A DNA stretch of 64,000 bases from Anolis sagrei. Its lineage: Eukaryota > Chordata > Lepidosauria > Squamata > Anolidae. Where the stretch lies: positions 60,765,453 to 60,829,452 of the forward strand of contig NC_090021.1 in assembly GCF_037176765.1 (NCBI RefSeq), in the 5' to 3' direction. The first letter of the stretch is position 1. Every line of letters starts with the position of its first letter. Both the position numbers and the translations under genes were made by a program. Shown here in pieces: positions 45,330 through 56,150 of the stretch. The notes beneath the pieces are model-generated. The model was not told the DNA's origin, ran no database searches, and saw nothing but the letters and a program-made list of their open reading frames with translations.

Positions 45330-47085
45330 ACTGTGTCAAAGCAATATATAGTGTTACTACATCCTAAGGATAGGCACTACTTTGTACTGCTCTGTAAACC
45401 TCATCTATATTAAGCCATTAAATCTGCAACACAAAGCAAACTCTAATTTAAGAAGGGGTCACAGCCTTAAAGCTAATTTCACAGTGTGAGCTATATAATC
45501 AAAGAGCTTGTGAAAGAATCTTGTCTCACTGAAAAACCTGGGGTTTTTTTCTCTTTACACATTCTTTATAAGACACATTTTCCTCCAAAGTAGATCAATT
45601 TGGCCAAACAAAGTGGTGATAACAGTAGACCAAAAGGATTTTCCCATGGTCCTCTTTCCCTCCTCCCCCTACTTTCCAGCACATTGACCTTAAAATAGCA
45701 CTGCCACACTATCCTTGACCTCCAGCTCAGTCCCTTAAAGCCAGGAGAAACAGCTGGGATAACCCCGTAATAGATTAGTCTGCAAGGAAAAAAAAAGAGC
45801 CCAACATTTCTAAAAGAATTAAAGAGCAGCAGTTAAGAACACACACACACACAGGCTATGTGTTTTGTGTGCAGAAAGATTGATAGAGGGCATGGGGAAT
45901 TAATTAATCTAAGAAGCTCAGGGGTTTGATCTTGAGCCAGTCATGGAACTGAAAGAGGCCTCCTAAGCCATCGAGTCCTGCCCTCTGCTCAAAGCAGGAC
46001 CTGCAGCTAAAATGTCCTCAGGAAGTAGTTAGCCAGCTTTTTTTTTCTTTTTTTTTTAGGAGACAGCTCTTGCATTACCTCAAAATTGCAATCATGGCAC
46101 TCCTCAGTCTTCTCTTCACCAAAGCTAAACATGCCCAGCTTTTTCCTCATCTGTTTTATACTCCACATGTTTTATCATCATACTTGCTGTTCCCTGAACC
46201 TGCTACTTCTCTGTATCTTTCTTAAAATGAAATGCCCAGAAATGAATGCAGAGGAGGACCGATCAATGCATGGGTGACACAAGCCCTTGAGATGCTACTC
46301 ACTCAGAAGTAGATTTTAGTAAATTCAGAGGCACCAACTTCCCTAAGTGTCCACAAAGTTCTACAATATAGTTGTGAGTGCACATTTGTGACATATTGCA
46401 TGCCATTTATAAATAGCTGCAGTTCTCCAATACAATTCTAGGGTAGACCAGGACCAGAAAGCATGTTATTACACAATGCTGAGGTAATACATGCGGTTTC
46501 AGGCAATCATGGTCTAGCAGGGATCCTTTCCCCTGCTGATATGGAGGTCTTACTGTAAGGTGTGTGTGTATGTAATGTCATGTGTCCATTTAATGACAAG
46601 GACTGAAAAGCTGCATCATGAGGAAAACTACTTTAGCATGTAATAAATTCTTTCTACTTGAGAAATTATAACATGGGTGGTATAAAAATAAAGTCTTTAC
46701 TGATAATCATTTCCAATGCTTACTTAAAATAGGTTTAAAAATCAAACATCTATTGATACCAAATCGGCTTTACGAAACAGGCTGGTCTTTCTTTTTATGA
46801 AGTATAGCATAAGCATCCTCTGCAGAGTCCACTGTAAACACTGCACAACAGATTTGTGTAAACGGCTATAAAGCTGTCACTAGGTTACTGTCAGATTTAT
46901 GACCCCAACATAGATTTTTTTTGTGTGTGTCACGAGCAACTTGAGAAAACAAGGAAACTGTACCTCAGTTAGGATACTGAATGTTCTCTAATATGAAGGA
47001 TCCCATACCACCTCTTTCATGCAATTATGGTCCTCAATGACCCTTAGAAGATAGAAACCTGCATCAGACCACTTTGGAACTGGTT
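45330..47085. other. Intergenic, nothing recognised
   Basis: Contains (AC)n at 45840-45852 and T-rich runs near 46039. No gene or repeat end recognised. Confidence 0.4.
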
Positions 47086-47089
47086 TGAT

Positions 47090-48060
47090 TTTGTTGCCCA
47101 CCTAGACTCAGTCTGCTCCCCTGTGCAGCAGTGTAGTCTATGCCTAATTCCATGGCAAAGGTGCATCCATAGTGCCGTGTGGGATACATCGCACCATGTT
47201 AAAACAGTGGCTATGGCTCTTAATGAGACATGCCAAGTTATCACAGGAGGTCTCTGCCCCACACCACTGGAGAAATTATGCAATTTAGCTGGGTTTTTTG
47301 TGGGTTTTTTTCGTGTTAGGAGCAGCTTGAGAAACTGCAAGCCACTTCTGGTGTGGGAGAATTAGCCGTCTGAAAGGACGTTGCCCAGGGGACGCCCAGA
47401 TGTTTTGATGTTTTACCATCCTTGTGGGAGGCTTCTCTCATGTCCCTGCATGGGGAGCCAGAGCTAACAGAGTGGTCATCCGTGCTCTCCCCTGTCAGTC
47501 TTCAGTCCCGGCACAAGGGTTTAAGCCATTGCATCACCGGGGGATACTTTTAGTTAGTATTGCACTAACTGGCATCCGTCAGGAAGTAGCAGCCAACAAT
47601 GAAAGAACCGAGGCAGTGACATCTCTGGCCCATCATCTGTTTGGATATCAGCCAGCATGGCAACAGCTTAAATCAAGAAACAGCTTCCTAAGATTGAGAG
47701 AGGTACTTGCAGGAACACCTCAGCAAGCAAGAACGCAAAAGTGGCAGGTTAAAACCCACCACCTTAATCAGTAACTGAGACCGGACAGGAGACTCCCTCC
47801 TGGGCACAAAGAAGATTGGGTGACCTGAACAGGCTACACTCTGGCATCATGAGATGCAGAGCTAACCTTAAGAAATGGGGCTGCAAAGTGGAGTCCACAA
47901 CATGCAAGTGTGGAGGAGAACAAACCACTGACCACCTGCTGCAATGCTACAAAGCAACATGAAGCCCTGCCATAAGCACAATGGAGGACCTTCTCAAAGC
48001 GACACCAGAGGCACTCCAAGTGGCCAGCTTCTGAACAAAGGAAATTTAGAAGAATGCCAA
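47090..48060 (+). mobile_element. Non-LTR retrotransposon 3' part, family A, longest copy
   Basis: Encodes VKTVAMALNETCQVITGGL (47190-47250), then after a SINE insertion ERTEAVTSLAHHLFGYQPA and LKSRNSFLR (47600-47700). Near 47853-47945 it has a zinc-knuckle tail, KWGCKVESTTCKCGGEQTTD followed by HLLQC, of the CxC-x8-H-x4-C type found at the C-terminus of many LINE reverse transcriptases. It is disrupted by substitutions and the SINE. Confidence 0.75.
47295..47543 (-). mobile_element. tRNA-derived SINE (ACA-type) nested in the family A LINE
   Basis: Reverse complement of the 17230-17490 SINE: gtgttaggagcagcttgaga, ttttaccatccttgtgggag and the head as caagggtttaagccattgca. The flanking LINE sequence is imperfectly repeated (tgcaatttagctgg before, ttgcactaactggc after), as expected for a target duplication. 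Confidence 0.85.
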
Positions 48061-48159
48061 GTTTTTTTTAAAAAAGTGTGTTTTTTAAAATGCATTTTAA
48101 CATATTATGATTATGCTTTTGGCTTTGTGCAGTTTTTATATTGCTAAATATTTTAATTG

Positions 48160-48285
48160 TATTTTATAATTGTTTTAATTGTATTTATAATTGTTGAGGC
48201 ATCGAATTGTTGCCGACTGTGAACCGCCTTGAGTTGCCTCCGGGCCGAGAAAGGTGGTATATAAGTCTGATAAATAAATAAATCA
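48160..48285 (+). mobile_element. L2-type 3' end
   Basis: ccgactgtgaaccgccttga, gccgagaaaggtggtatata and a terminal aaataaataaatcaa. Confidence 0.75.
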
Positions 48286-48286
48286 A

Positions 48287-48928
48287 TCTATATAAATAAA
48301 AATGTAATGTTCATTTGTGGGATTAACATTACTCAAAAACCACTGGATGAATTGACACCAAATTTGAACACAATACACCTATCAGGCCAATGAGTGATCA
48401 TCACTCATAAAAACACTGAAAAACACAACAGAAGGGACTTAGAAAGCCAAAAAGAAAAAGAAAAAAAAGATGCTACAGTGCATGCACAAAAACGACTCCC
48501 CCGGCAAAAAAAAACACAATAGAATATCCACACTATCTTCCAGACTACAGCTCCCAGCATCCCCTAGACCAGGCCCTTTAGGAGAGGGGGATGATCCAAA
48601 TGCACTGCTTCCAAGCTGCAAGCTTTCTTCTCCTTGGATTTGAGAGCATCCGAATCCCTGGATACTTCCAGTTTCCTATTCCTGGACTGCAAATTCCCAG
48701 CAGTCCTCCAGATAGATAGGTAGATTGATCAGGAGGAATACTGGGAGTTGCAGTCCAAGAATAGGCAAAGAAGGGGAAAAAAGGGAAAGGAAAGAAAAAG
48801 GGGGGAAGGAAGGGATGAGGAAGAGAAGGAAGGAAGGAGAAAAGGAAAGACTGAAACGGAGGGAAGGAGAGAGAGGAAGAGAGGAAGGAGAGGCTGGCCA
48901 TAGCAATGCGTAGTGGGTACAGTTTGTA
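48287..48928 (+). mobile_element. Helitron-like non-autonomous element
   Basis: Starts with tctatataaataaaaatgta just after an A, continues with cactggatgaattgacacca and caaatttgaacacaatacac (conserved in vertebrate Helitron families), and ends near ggccatagcaatgcgtagtg with ggtacagtttg, where CTAG would be expected. Helitrons insert between A and T without target duplication. The interior holds GGA/GAAA-rich repeats (48770-48890). The 3' hairpin is degenerate, so the call is tentative. Confidence 0.5.
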
Positions 48929-48939
48929 ATAAATAAACT

Positions 48940-49745
48940 GTGCCCTCAACTGCAGGAAATCAGGAGACGCTTACTTCTTAGGAAGAGAGCAATAACCAAT
49001 CTTGATAAAATAGTGAAGAGTAGAGACATCACACTGGCAACAAAGATCTGCATAATTAAAGCAATGGTATTCCCCATAGTCCCCTACGGATGTGAAAGCT
49101 GGACTATAGGGAAGGCTGAGCGAAGGAAGATAGATGCTTTTGAACTGTGGTGCTGGAGGAAAGTTCTGAGAGTGCCCTGGACTGCGAGAAGATCCAACCA
49201 GTCCATACTTCAGGAAATAAAGCCCGACTGCTCATTGGAGGGAAGGATAGTAGAGGCCAAGATGAAGTATTTTAGCCACATCATGAGAAGACAGGAAAGC
49301 TTAGAGAAGACAATGATGCTGGGGAAAATGGAAGGAAAAAGGAAGAGGGGCTGACCAAAGGCAACAGGCCCGTAGCGGGGGGGGGGGGGGGGGGGGGCTT
49401 GAGGGGCTTACCCCCCCCCCCCCGAAATTCTCAGGGTGGTCTGCGAGAAGGCCTTACTGGTACATTATTTAAACTGTTATGTTTACTCATATCATGATCT
49501 GATCACCATGATATGAGTAAACATATGCATGGGGATATTGGGACAATGATACAAAAGGTTTGCTAAGGTAGATCCTGAGCCCCCCCCCCCCCCCCAATCA
49601 AAATCTTGGCTACGGCCTGAAAGGCAAGGTGGATGGATGGTATCCTTGAAGTGACTGGCTTGACTCTGAAGGAGCTGGGGGTGGTGACAACCTACAGGGA
49701 GCTGTAGGTCACGAAGAGTTGGAAGCGACTGAACGAATGAACAAC
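48940..49745 (+). mobile_element. BovB (RTE) LINE 3' part, interrupted by a hAT MITE
   Basis: Encodes SRDITLATKICIIKAMVFPI, then VPYGCESWTIGKAERRKIDA, FELWCWRKVLRVPWTARRSN and RRQESLEKTMMLGKMEGKRK (49015-49350), the classic BovB C-terminal region. The MITE at 49365-49619 splits it. It resumes at 49628 (ggtggatggatggtatcctt) and ends cacgaagagttggaagcgac ... gaatgaacaac. The frame is open for 113 codons up to the insertion, so this is one of the younger LINE copies here. Confidence 0.9.
49365..49619. mobile_element. hAT MITE, poly-G/poly-C type, inserted in BovB
   Basis: Ends caggcccgtagc and ggctacggcctg; perfect 8-bp target duplication aaaggcaa (49357-49364 and 49620-49627). The core is the reverse complement of that of 478-784 (aggccttactggtacattat, tatcatgatctgatcaccat). 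Long G and C runs flank the core. Confidence 0.95.
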
Positions 49746-50256
49746 CCTCAACTCGCTTCTGACATTACCGCAGAATGAATACATTTTGGCCTTCCTTTAA
49801 CTGCCCTGCGGCTCAATGCTGTGGACTCCAGGAGGGTGGAGTTTGGCGAGGTTTAGGGGACTCCTGAGCTGGAGTCCTGGCCATTGCCCGTACGTTGGGC
49901 AGAGCAGGCTGAAGACCTGGTGAAAGCACAGCTCCCAAACCGCACCGCTTATACAACCCAGGGGACCCCTCTGCAACAAAAACCCCCTGAAAACAATGGG
50001 CCACGTGGGTAGGTAGTGTTGTGCCAGTGCCTTCTCTGAAGGCGGCATCTCTGAAGGCGCCGCTCGCGCTGTGACGAGACAAAGCGGTGTCCCTCCTCTT
50101 TCCCCCCTCCCTCCCTCCCTCCCTCTCCTAAAGGCAGGCACCGCGTGCGTCGAGCAACGGCCATTCCGATCCCTGATCCCGACCCCGCCCACCTTCGGGC
50201 GCAGAGAGGCCTCGCGCAAACACCCTCCTTCCTGGCTTCCGTGAAGGTGCGGGGAC

Positions 50257-50273
50257 GCGCATGCGCATGCGCA
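50257..50273. promoter_or_regulatory. Overlapping NRF1 motifs
   Basis: gcgcatgcgcatgcgca holds two overlapping matches to the palindromic NRF1 consensus (T/C)GCGCA(T/C)GCGC(A/G). It lies about 520 bp upstream of the EGLN1 ATG inside the CpG island. Confidence 0.7.
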
Positions 50274-50304
50274 GAGCCCTCCCCTCGCGTAGGAGGGAAG
50301 GAAG

Positions 50305-50332
50305 GCGTGCTGACTGGAAGTGGCGTACGTGC
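50305..50332 (+). promoter_or_regulatory. Hypoxia-response-like cores upstream of EGLN1
   Basis: Two RCGTG cores 22 bp apart: gcgtgc (50305-50310) and tacgtgc (50326-50332); the second is the full form (TACGTGC) seen in strong HIF sites. They lie about 455-480 bp upstream of the ATG. Further cores occur at 50003-50007 (cacgtgg) and 50143-50147. Mammalian EGLN1 is induced by HIF through such a site in its promoter, as a feedback loop. Confidence 0.55.
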
Positions 50333-50560
50333 AGCGCGGAGCTGGAGAGTGGCGGCGCAAGCTCCGCCCCCTCGGCGCGCGAGAGGAGAGCGAGAGGAGG
50401 GACGGTGGCTCGCGCCGGCCACGAAGGAGGCGGAGGACGTCGACGGAGCGACCAGAGGAGGCTTGAGGGGAGGAGAAGGAAGGAAGGGAAGGAGGGAGAG
50501 AGAGAGAGTGAAGGAGGCCTCTCGGCGGGAGATGAGGCGCTCCCCTCCCTTCCTCCGGCC

Positions 50561-50599
50561 ATGATGAAGCGGTGGCGGTGGCGGCGGCAGGAGGACTGA
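50561..50599 (+). other. Upstream reading frame, 12 codons
   Basis: ATG ATG AAG ... TGA encoding MMKRWRWRRQED, upstream of the EGLN1 start and closed before it. It is relevant only if the transcript starts above 50561. Confidence 0.4.
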
Positions 50600-50664
50600 G
50601 GCGCGGGCGAGGAGGCCGCGCTGACGGAGCGCCGCTTGGGGGGTGTGGGAAGAGCACGACGGCC

Positions 50665-50679
50665 ATGATGATGAAGTGA
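50665..50679 (+). other. Minimal upstream reading frame MMMK-stop
   Basis: Three consecutive ATG codons, AAG and TGA, 105 bp before the EGLN1 ATG. The first ATG has the context ggccATGA. Confidence 0.45.
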
Positions 50680-51805
<1,126 letters not shown>

Positions 51806-52013
51806 TGGGTTGTTGTAGGTTTTTTCGAGCTATATGGCCATGTTCTAGAGGCATTCTCACTTGACGTTTTGCCTGCATCTATGGCAAGCATCCTCAAGAT
51901 GCTTGCCATAGATGCAGGCAAAGGTCAGGAGAGAATGCCTCTAGAACATGGCCATATAGCCCAAAAAAACCTACAACAACCCAGTGATTCCGGCCATGAA
52001 AGCCTTCGACAAG
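51806..52013. mobile_element. Fold-back Penelope-like terminal repeat
   Basis: 51806-51898 (gggttgttgtaggttttttc ... gcaagcatcctcaag) is followed at once by its inverted copy to 52013 (atgcttgccatagatgcagg ... gaaagccttcgacaa). The right arm is longer and includes the outermost end. The central GIY-YIG part seen at 6515-6755 is missing. It lies in an (AAT)n context, so the target duplication cannot be read cleanly. Confidence 0.8.
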
Positions 52014-52019
52014 ACATTA

Positions 52020-52200
52020 ATAATAATAAACTTTATTTATACCCCTCCACCATCTCCCCAGAGAGGACTCAAGGTGGCTAACATGAGGCCAAGCCCAGTA
52101 CAGCAAAGTGAAATACAACAATTAATAACATCAAATAAGATGCAAACAATAACAAGTATACAGTAAGCAAGCACAACTTAAAATGATGGAAAAATAAAAA
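52020..52200 (-). repeat. LINE-tail type repeat, antisense
   Basis: aataataaactttatttata with cccagagaggactcaaggtg and acatgaggccaagcccagta. The same order occurs at 54810-54900 (cccgaagggacttggggcag, acatggggaccaagcccagc). Confidence 0.55.
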
Positions 52201-52618
52201 CAGAGTGGGAAGTTGTCATATATTTAAAAAAACGCAAAGTTTAATAAACTTGGCATTATGCTCAATGCCCTTTGACCGGAATCTGGCCACTTGGAGTGCC
52301 TCTGGTGTTGCTCTTAGAAGGTCCTCCATTGAGCATATGGCAGGGTTCAGGCTGCATTGTAATAGGTGGTCTGTGGTTTGCTCTCCTCCGCACTTACATG
52401 TTGTAGCCCTATTTCTTAAGGTTGCTTCTGTATCTCGTGGTCCCAGAGCAAAGTCTGTTCAGCGCCTTCCAAGCCGGCCAGTCTTCTGTGTGCGGGGGTG
52501 GGGTGGGGGGGGTGGGAGTCTCTCATTTGGTATCAGCCACTGATTGAGGTTCTGGGTTTTAGCCTGCCACTTTCGGACTCTCACTTGCTGAGGTGTTCCA
52601 GTGAGTATCTCTGTAGAT

Positions 52619-52753
52619 CAGTGGTTCTCAACCTGCAATCTCCAGATGTTTGTGGACTACAACTCCCAGAAATCCCAGCCAGTTTACCAGCTGTTGGGAT
52701 TTCTGGGAGTTGTAGTCCACAAACATCTGGAGATTGCAGGTTGAGAACCACTG
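52619..52753. mobile_element. 135-bp palindromic hAT MITE (family P)
   Basis: Perfect target duplication ctgtagat (52611-52618 and 52754-52761). The arms are fully paired: cagtggttctcaacctgcaa and actacaactcccagaaatcc with their reverse complements. Inserted in the family A LINE. Confidence 0.95.
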
Positions 52754-52906
52754 CTGTAGATCTTAGAAAACTATTTCTTGATTTAAGGCGTTGGCGTGCC
52801 GGCTGATATTTGAACAAGGGATGGGCTGAAGATGCCACTGCTTTGGTCCTTTCATTATTGGATGCTACTTCCTGGCGGACGTCAGGTGGTGCAATACCAG
52901 CTAAAC

Positions 52907-53041
52907 CAGTGGTTCTCAACCAGTGGGTCCCCAGATGTTTTGGCTTTTAACTCTCAGATATCCTCACAGCTAGTAAACCAGCTGGGATTTCTGGGAGTTG
53001 TGGGCCAAAACACTTGGGGACCCACAGGTTGAGAACCACTG
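52907..53041. mobile_element. 135-bp palindromic hAT MITE (family P)
   Basis: Target duplication agctaaac (52899-52906) and ggctaaac (53042-53049), one difference. Ends cagtggttctcaaccagtgg and ccacaggttgagaaccactg. Inserted in the family A LINE. Confidence 0.92.
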
Positions 53042-53080
53042 GGCTAAACAGTATAATTTCTTCACCACTGTCCTCAAAGG

Positions 53081-53214
53081 CAGTGGTTCTCAACCTGTGG
53101 GTCCCCAGGTGTTTTGGCCTACAACTCTCAGAAATCCCAGCTGGTTTACCAGCTGTTAGGATTTCTAGGAGTGGAAGGCTAAAGCATCTGGGGACCACAG
53201 GTTGAGAACCACTG
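53081..53214. mobile_element. Palindromic hAT MITE (family P), 134 bp
   Basis: Ends cagtggttctcaacctgtgg and ccacaggttgagaaccactg. The flanks ctcaaagg and ccctaagg suggest a decayed target duplication. It is only 39 bp from the previous copy. Confidence 0.88.
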
Positions 53215-53309
53215 CCCTAAGGGCACCTTTTCATGCAGAGCCGGCAGGGATGCTCTCGGGCTTTATTGACCTCTTGGTATGATCACTCCTCCTCCTCCCA
53301 TCATTCCAC

Positions 53310-53365
53310 CAGACATGGGCAAACTTGGGCCCTCCAAGTGTTTTGGACTTCAACTCCATCAGTTC
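53310..53365. repeat. Family B MITE, left half only
   Basis: agacatgggcaaacttgggc and ccaagtgttttggacttcaa match the left arm of 29577-29710. The right arm is missing. Confidence 0.6.
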
Positions 53366-53379
53366 TTAACTGATCCCTG

Positions 53380-53790
53380 GGTATAATCATTCCTCCTGGG
53401 ATGCTGTGAATTTTCCCGGGATGTACGGCCATGTCCCAGGAAGCGTTTTCTCCTGATGTTTCGCCCACATCTAAAATGAGGACAGTAAATAAAAGAGCAA
53501 CACTCAAAAAGCAGGGGGATTCCAGACAAGAGTCAATCAGGGCCAGCTAACACCTCCCAACAAAGGATTCCCCCATGCAACAACCAGGCAAGCTTTGAAG
53601 CTGCAAGGCCATTCAGTGCTAATCAAGGTGGCCAATTGCAGACAGTTCTTTCTCCTAGCCTGGACATTCCACAGATATATATGTTTGGAAGTGTTGGCAG
53701 GCTCTAATAAATTATTGCTCTTCATTAGAGTTTTTTAAAACTGGTAGGCAGATTTTGTTCATTTTCATGGTTTCCTGTTCAAATTGTCCA
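53380..53790 (-). mobile_element. Diverged Penelope-like 3' part
   Basis: Carries a diverged terminal-repeat segment (tctcctgatgtttcgcccac, 53450-53470), the subterminal block with gtgctaatcaaggtggccaa (53616-53635; compare 6879-6899), then ggcagattttgttcattttc and ggtttcctgttcaaattgtc (53747-53787). The latter is the reverse complement of the GIY-YIG tail end at 6715-6760. It is much older than the 6055 copy. Confidence 0.65.
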
Positions 53791-53825
53791 CATGTTCCTC
53801 CTCATATCCTTCTACTCCCTCTAAA

Positions 53826-53968
53826 CCAGGCACAGACAAAACTTGGACCCTTCAGGGGTTTTGGTCTTCAACTCCCACTATTCCTAACAGCCTCAGGCCC
53901 TTTCCTTTTTGGACTTCAGCCACCTAAGCTGAAGTCCAAAACTCCTGGAAGGCCCAAGCTTTCCCATG
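53826..53968. mobile_element. Palindromic MITE, family B-like
   Basis: ccaggcacagacaaaacttg and gggttttggtcttcaactcc on the left are inverted on the right as aagtccaaaactcctggaag and ggcccaagctttcccatgct. Confidence 0.6.
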
Positions 53969-54161
53969 CTTGCTCTAAACCATTTACTTCCAGGTATTAC
54001 TTTTCAGAGCAATATTTGCAAAAGATGGGTACTTTGGAAAATGGGTGGAGGGGGGAATTCTCAAATTATTTCATGGGAACTTAATACATACTTGAATTGA
54101 ACAAGCCTTGCTTCCCAATAAATAGGCAGTGAGGCTCCTCCGAAAGCGATCAAGCAAATAC

Positions 54162-54347
54162 ATTGTATTGTCGAAGGCTTTCATGGCCGGAATCACTGGG
54201 TTGTTGTAGGTTTTTTCAGACTATATGGCCATAGTCTAGAGGCATTCTCTCCTGACGTTTCGCCTGCATCTGTGGCAAGCATCCTCAAGCGTCAGGAGAG
54301 AATGCCTCTAGACCATGGCCATATAGTCCGAAAAAACCTACAACAAC
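54162..54347. mobile_element. Fold-back Penelope-like terminal repeat with 11-bp target duplication
   Basis: Left arm 54162-54289 from attgtattgtcgaaggcttt to gcaagcatcctcaag; shorter inverted right arm 54290-54347 ending cctacaacaac. Direct repeats caagcaaatac at 54151-54161 and 54348-54358 are identical. It is a head-to-head fold-back without central coding DNA. Confidence 0.9.
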
Positions 54348-54784
54348 CAAGCAAATACGCTGTTGTTTAATGGTCTGCAAGGGCAGGAGGGTGCGCATAT
54401 GCTTGTGGCAATCAATGATCTCTCTCCGTTGATTTCCTCCTGCAGCTGATCAATGTAATGATTGGGCTACAGAGGCAGTGATTGTAGTGATTGGAAGGAA
54501 GCTCTCGGAAATTAACATTTTGCTTTGGAATCAAATCAAAAAAGTCATAGTGGGTGTGGTCACAGAAATAGTAAAGTGGGATTATTCTTCATGATGAGTA
54601 GTCTTCCCACTTGTTAGTCTCATTCTCAGCTATTGGATATAGTTATGCTGAAATCTTTTTTGGGGGGGGGGAGTTTACGAATTCTGTCTGAAACTATCAG
54701 TTGCGCTAATTACGGTTGTTTTGATGTCATTTCCTGGTTTTTCTTTTTCAAAATACTGAAAGAATTGAGCATCTATAAACATCA

Positions 54785-55045
54785 GAAGCCAACAACAACA
54801 ACAACAACAACTTCATTTGTATAGCAGTCCACCCTCTCCCCGAAGGGACTTGGGGCAGCTTACATGGGGACCAAGCCCAGCATACAAACAAAATTTACCA
54901 GCTAAAACACGGTTAAAACATAATAACATATACCACAAACAATTTAATAAAATCAATGAAGAAGTATAAAAACATCGCGAAAGTGTATAAAACCAACCTC
55001 AATAACCAGTAACCAGGAATATGGTGGGCATGACAATAATCAAGG
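54785..55045 (-). repeat. LINE-tail type repeat, antisense
   Basis: An (AAC)n run at 54793-54811, then ccctctccccgaagggactt and aaccccgcataca-type sequence with aaaacacggttaaaacataa. It resembles 52020-52200. Confidence 0.5.
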
Positions 55046-55049
55046 GACA

Positions 55050-56010
55050 TATTTCATAGAAAAGATGTTATGCCATACCTCTTTGTTTTAAGGTGCTGAA
55101 TGTATCAACACAAATGAATTAGGATTGTGGGATTTCCGGTGGTTTGCTTCATGTAAAAATTTGAAGCTCAAAAATGTTCTTGGAGGGTATAGTGTCTGTT
55201 ACTCTACCTATGTATACTGTTTTGTGCTGTGTGTGTGTGTTTGTAATATAAAATTCACACCTTTAGGAGCTGTGCTAACTATCACATCAGTAGCATTTGG
55301 TGCCAGGAGTATAACAATTCTATATATTAATTTAACACTACCGCTTCATGAGGACATCAGTGCACGGTACCTTCTCAGTACCTGTTGTTTCATGCCCTTT
55401 ATGTTAATGTTTCATGCCCTTTATGTTAATGTAATATAACATTATTGACAGAAGATACTGACCATACAGCAGAAAAAAGATCTGAATTTGAGGGACTGTT
55501 GTGACATCAGAAGTAAAGTTGTTCCTGTCCCACGCTTCTACAGATCTTGGAGCCAGGGAGAGGATTGATTATCATTGTACTTATCCATACATTTTTGTTC
55601 ATGTTCTGTCAGACACCTCTTGAAATTGGTAGGCAGGTTTATTACTGTTTTAGAATATGTTACACAGTTGTTCTTAAAGCTAGTATACCAAAAACAGGTA
55701 TACAGCCAAATCAAGCAGCTAAAATATTTAAACACTTGCTTTATTAGATAGTTTAATATGCTGAAAGTTAGAATAAAAATATATAGAACATTAATTCTAG
55801 TTATTTTTCTATGTGTATTCTTCATCTTCCTAGAGTCTCTTATCAGGCTTATGGTATTGTCAGCCCCTGGATTTTGAAATTCTTGGTGGAAGAAGCTGAT
55901 TGGATGTGCCTTGGGGACAGGAATGGAAACAGGTCTCCCGCTAGCCCTCGTGTTTTATATATATATATTCACAGTGAGCAAAGAAGGGGCTGTAAAACCT
56001 TAATAAATCA
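55050..56010. other. EGLN1 intron 1, nothing recognised
   Basis: Includes a 21-bp tandem repeat around 55390-55434 (tttcatgccctttatgttaa, twice) and a (GT)n at 55226-55241. No coding signal. Confidence 0.5.
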
Positions 56011-56015
56011 GCTTG

Positions 56016-56150
56016 CAGTGGTCCTCAACCTGGGGTCCCCAGATATTTTTGGCCTACAACTCCCAGAAATCCCAGTCAGTTTACCAGCTGTTAGGATTTC
56101 TGGGAGTTGAAGGCCAAAAACATCTGGGGTCCCCAGGTTGAGAACCACTG
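56016..56150. mobile_element. 135-bp palindromic hAT MITE (family P)
   Basis: Ends cagtggtcctcaacctgggg and ccccaggttgagaaccactg, arms paired throughout. The target duplication is not clear (tcagcttg and gcttaggg). Confidence 0.88.

Larger units (their letters stand above)
52215..53073 (-). mobile_element. Non-LTR retrotransposon 3' part, family A, antisense, split by two hAT MITEs
   Basis: On the minus strand it encodes GIAPPDVRQEVASNNERTKA, then SSAHPLFKYQPARQRLKSRN (52780-52900) and further down CKCGGEQTTDHLLQC (about 52350-52400), the same blocks as 47600-47945. Insertions at 52619-52753 and 52907-53041 split it. It ends at the 53081 MITE. Confidence 0.8.
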
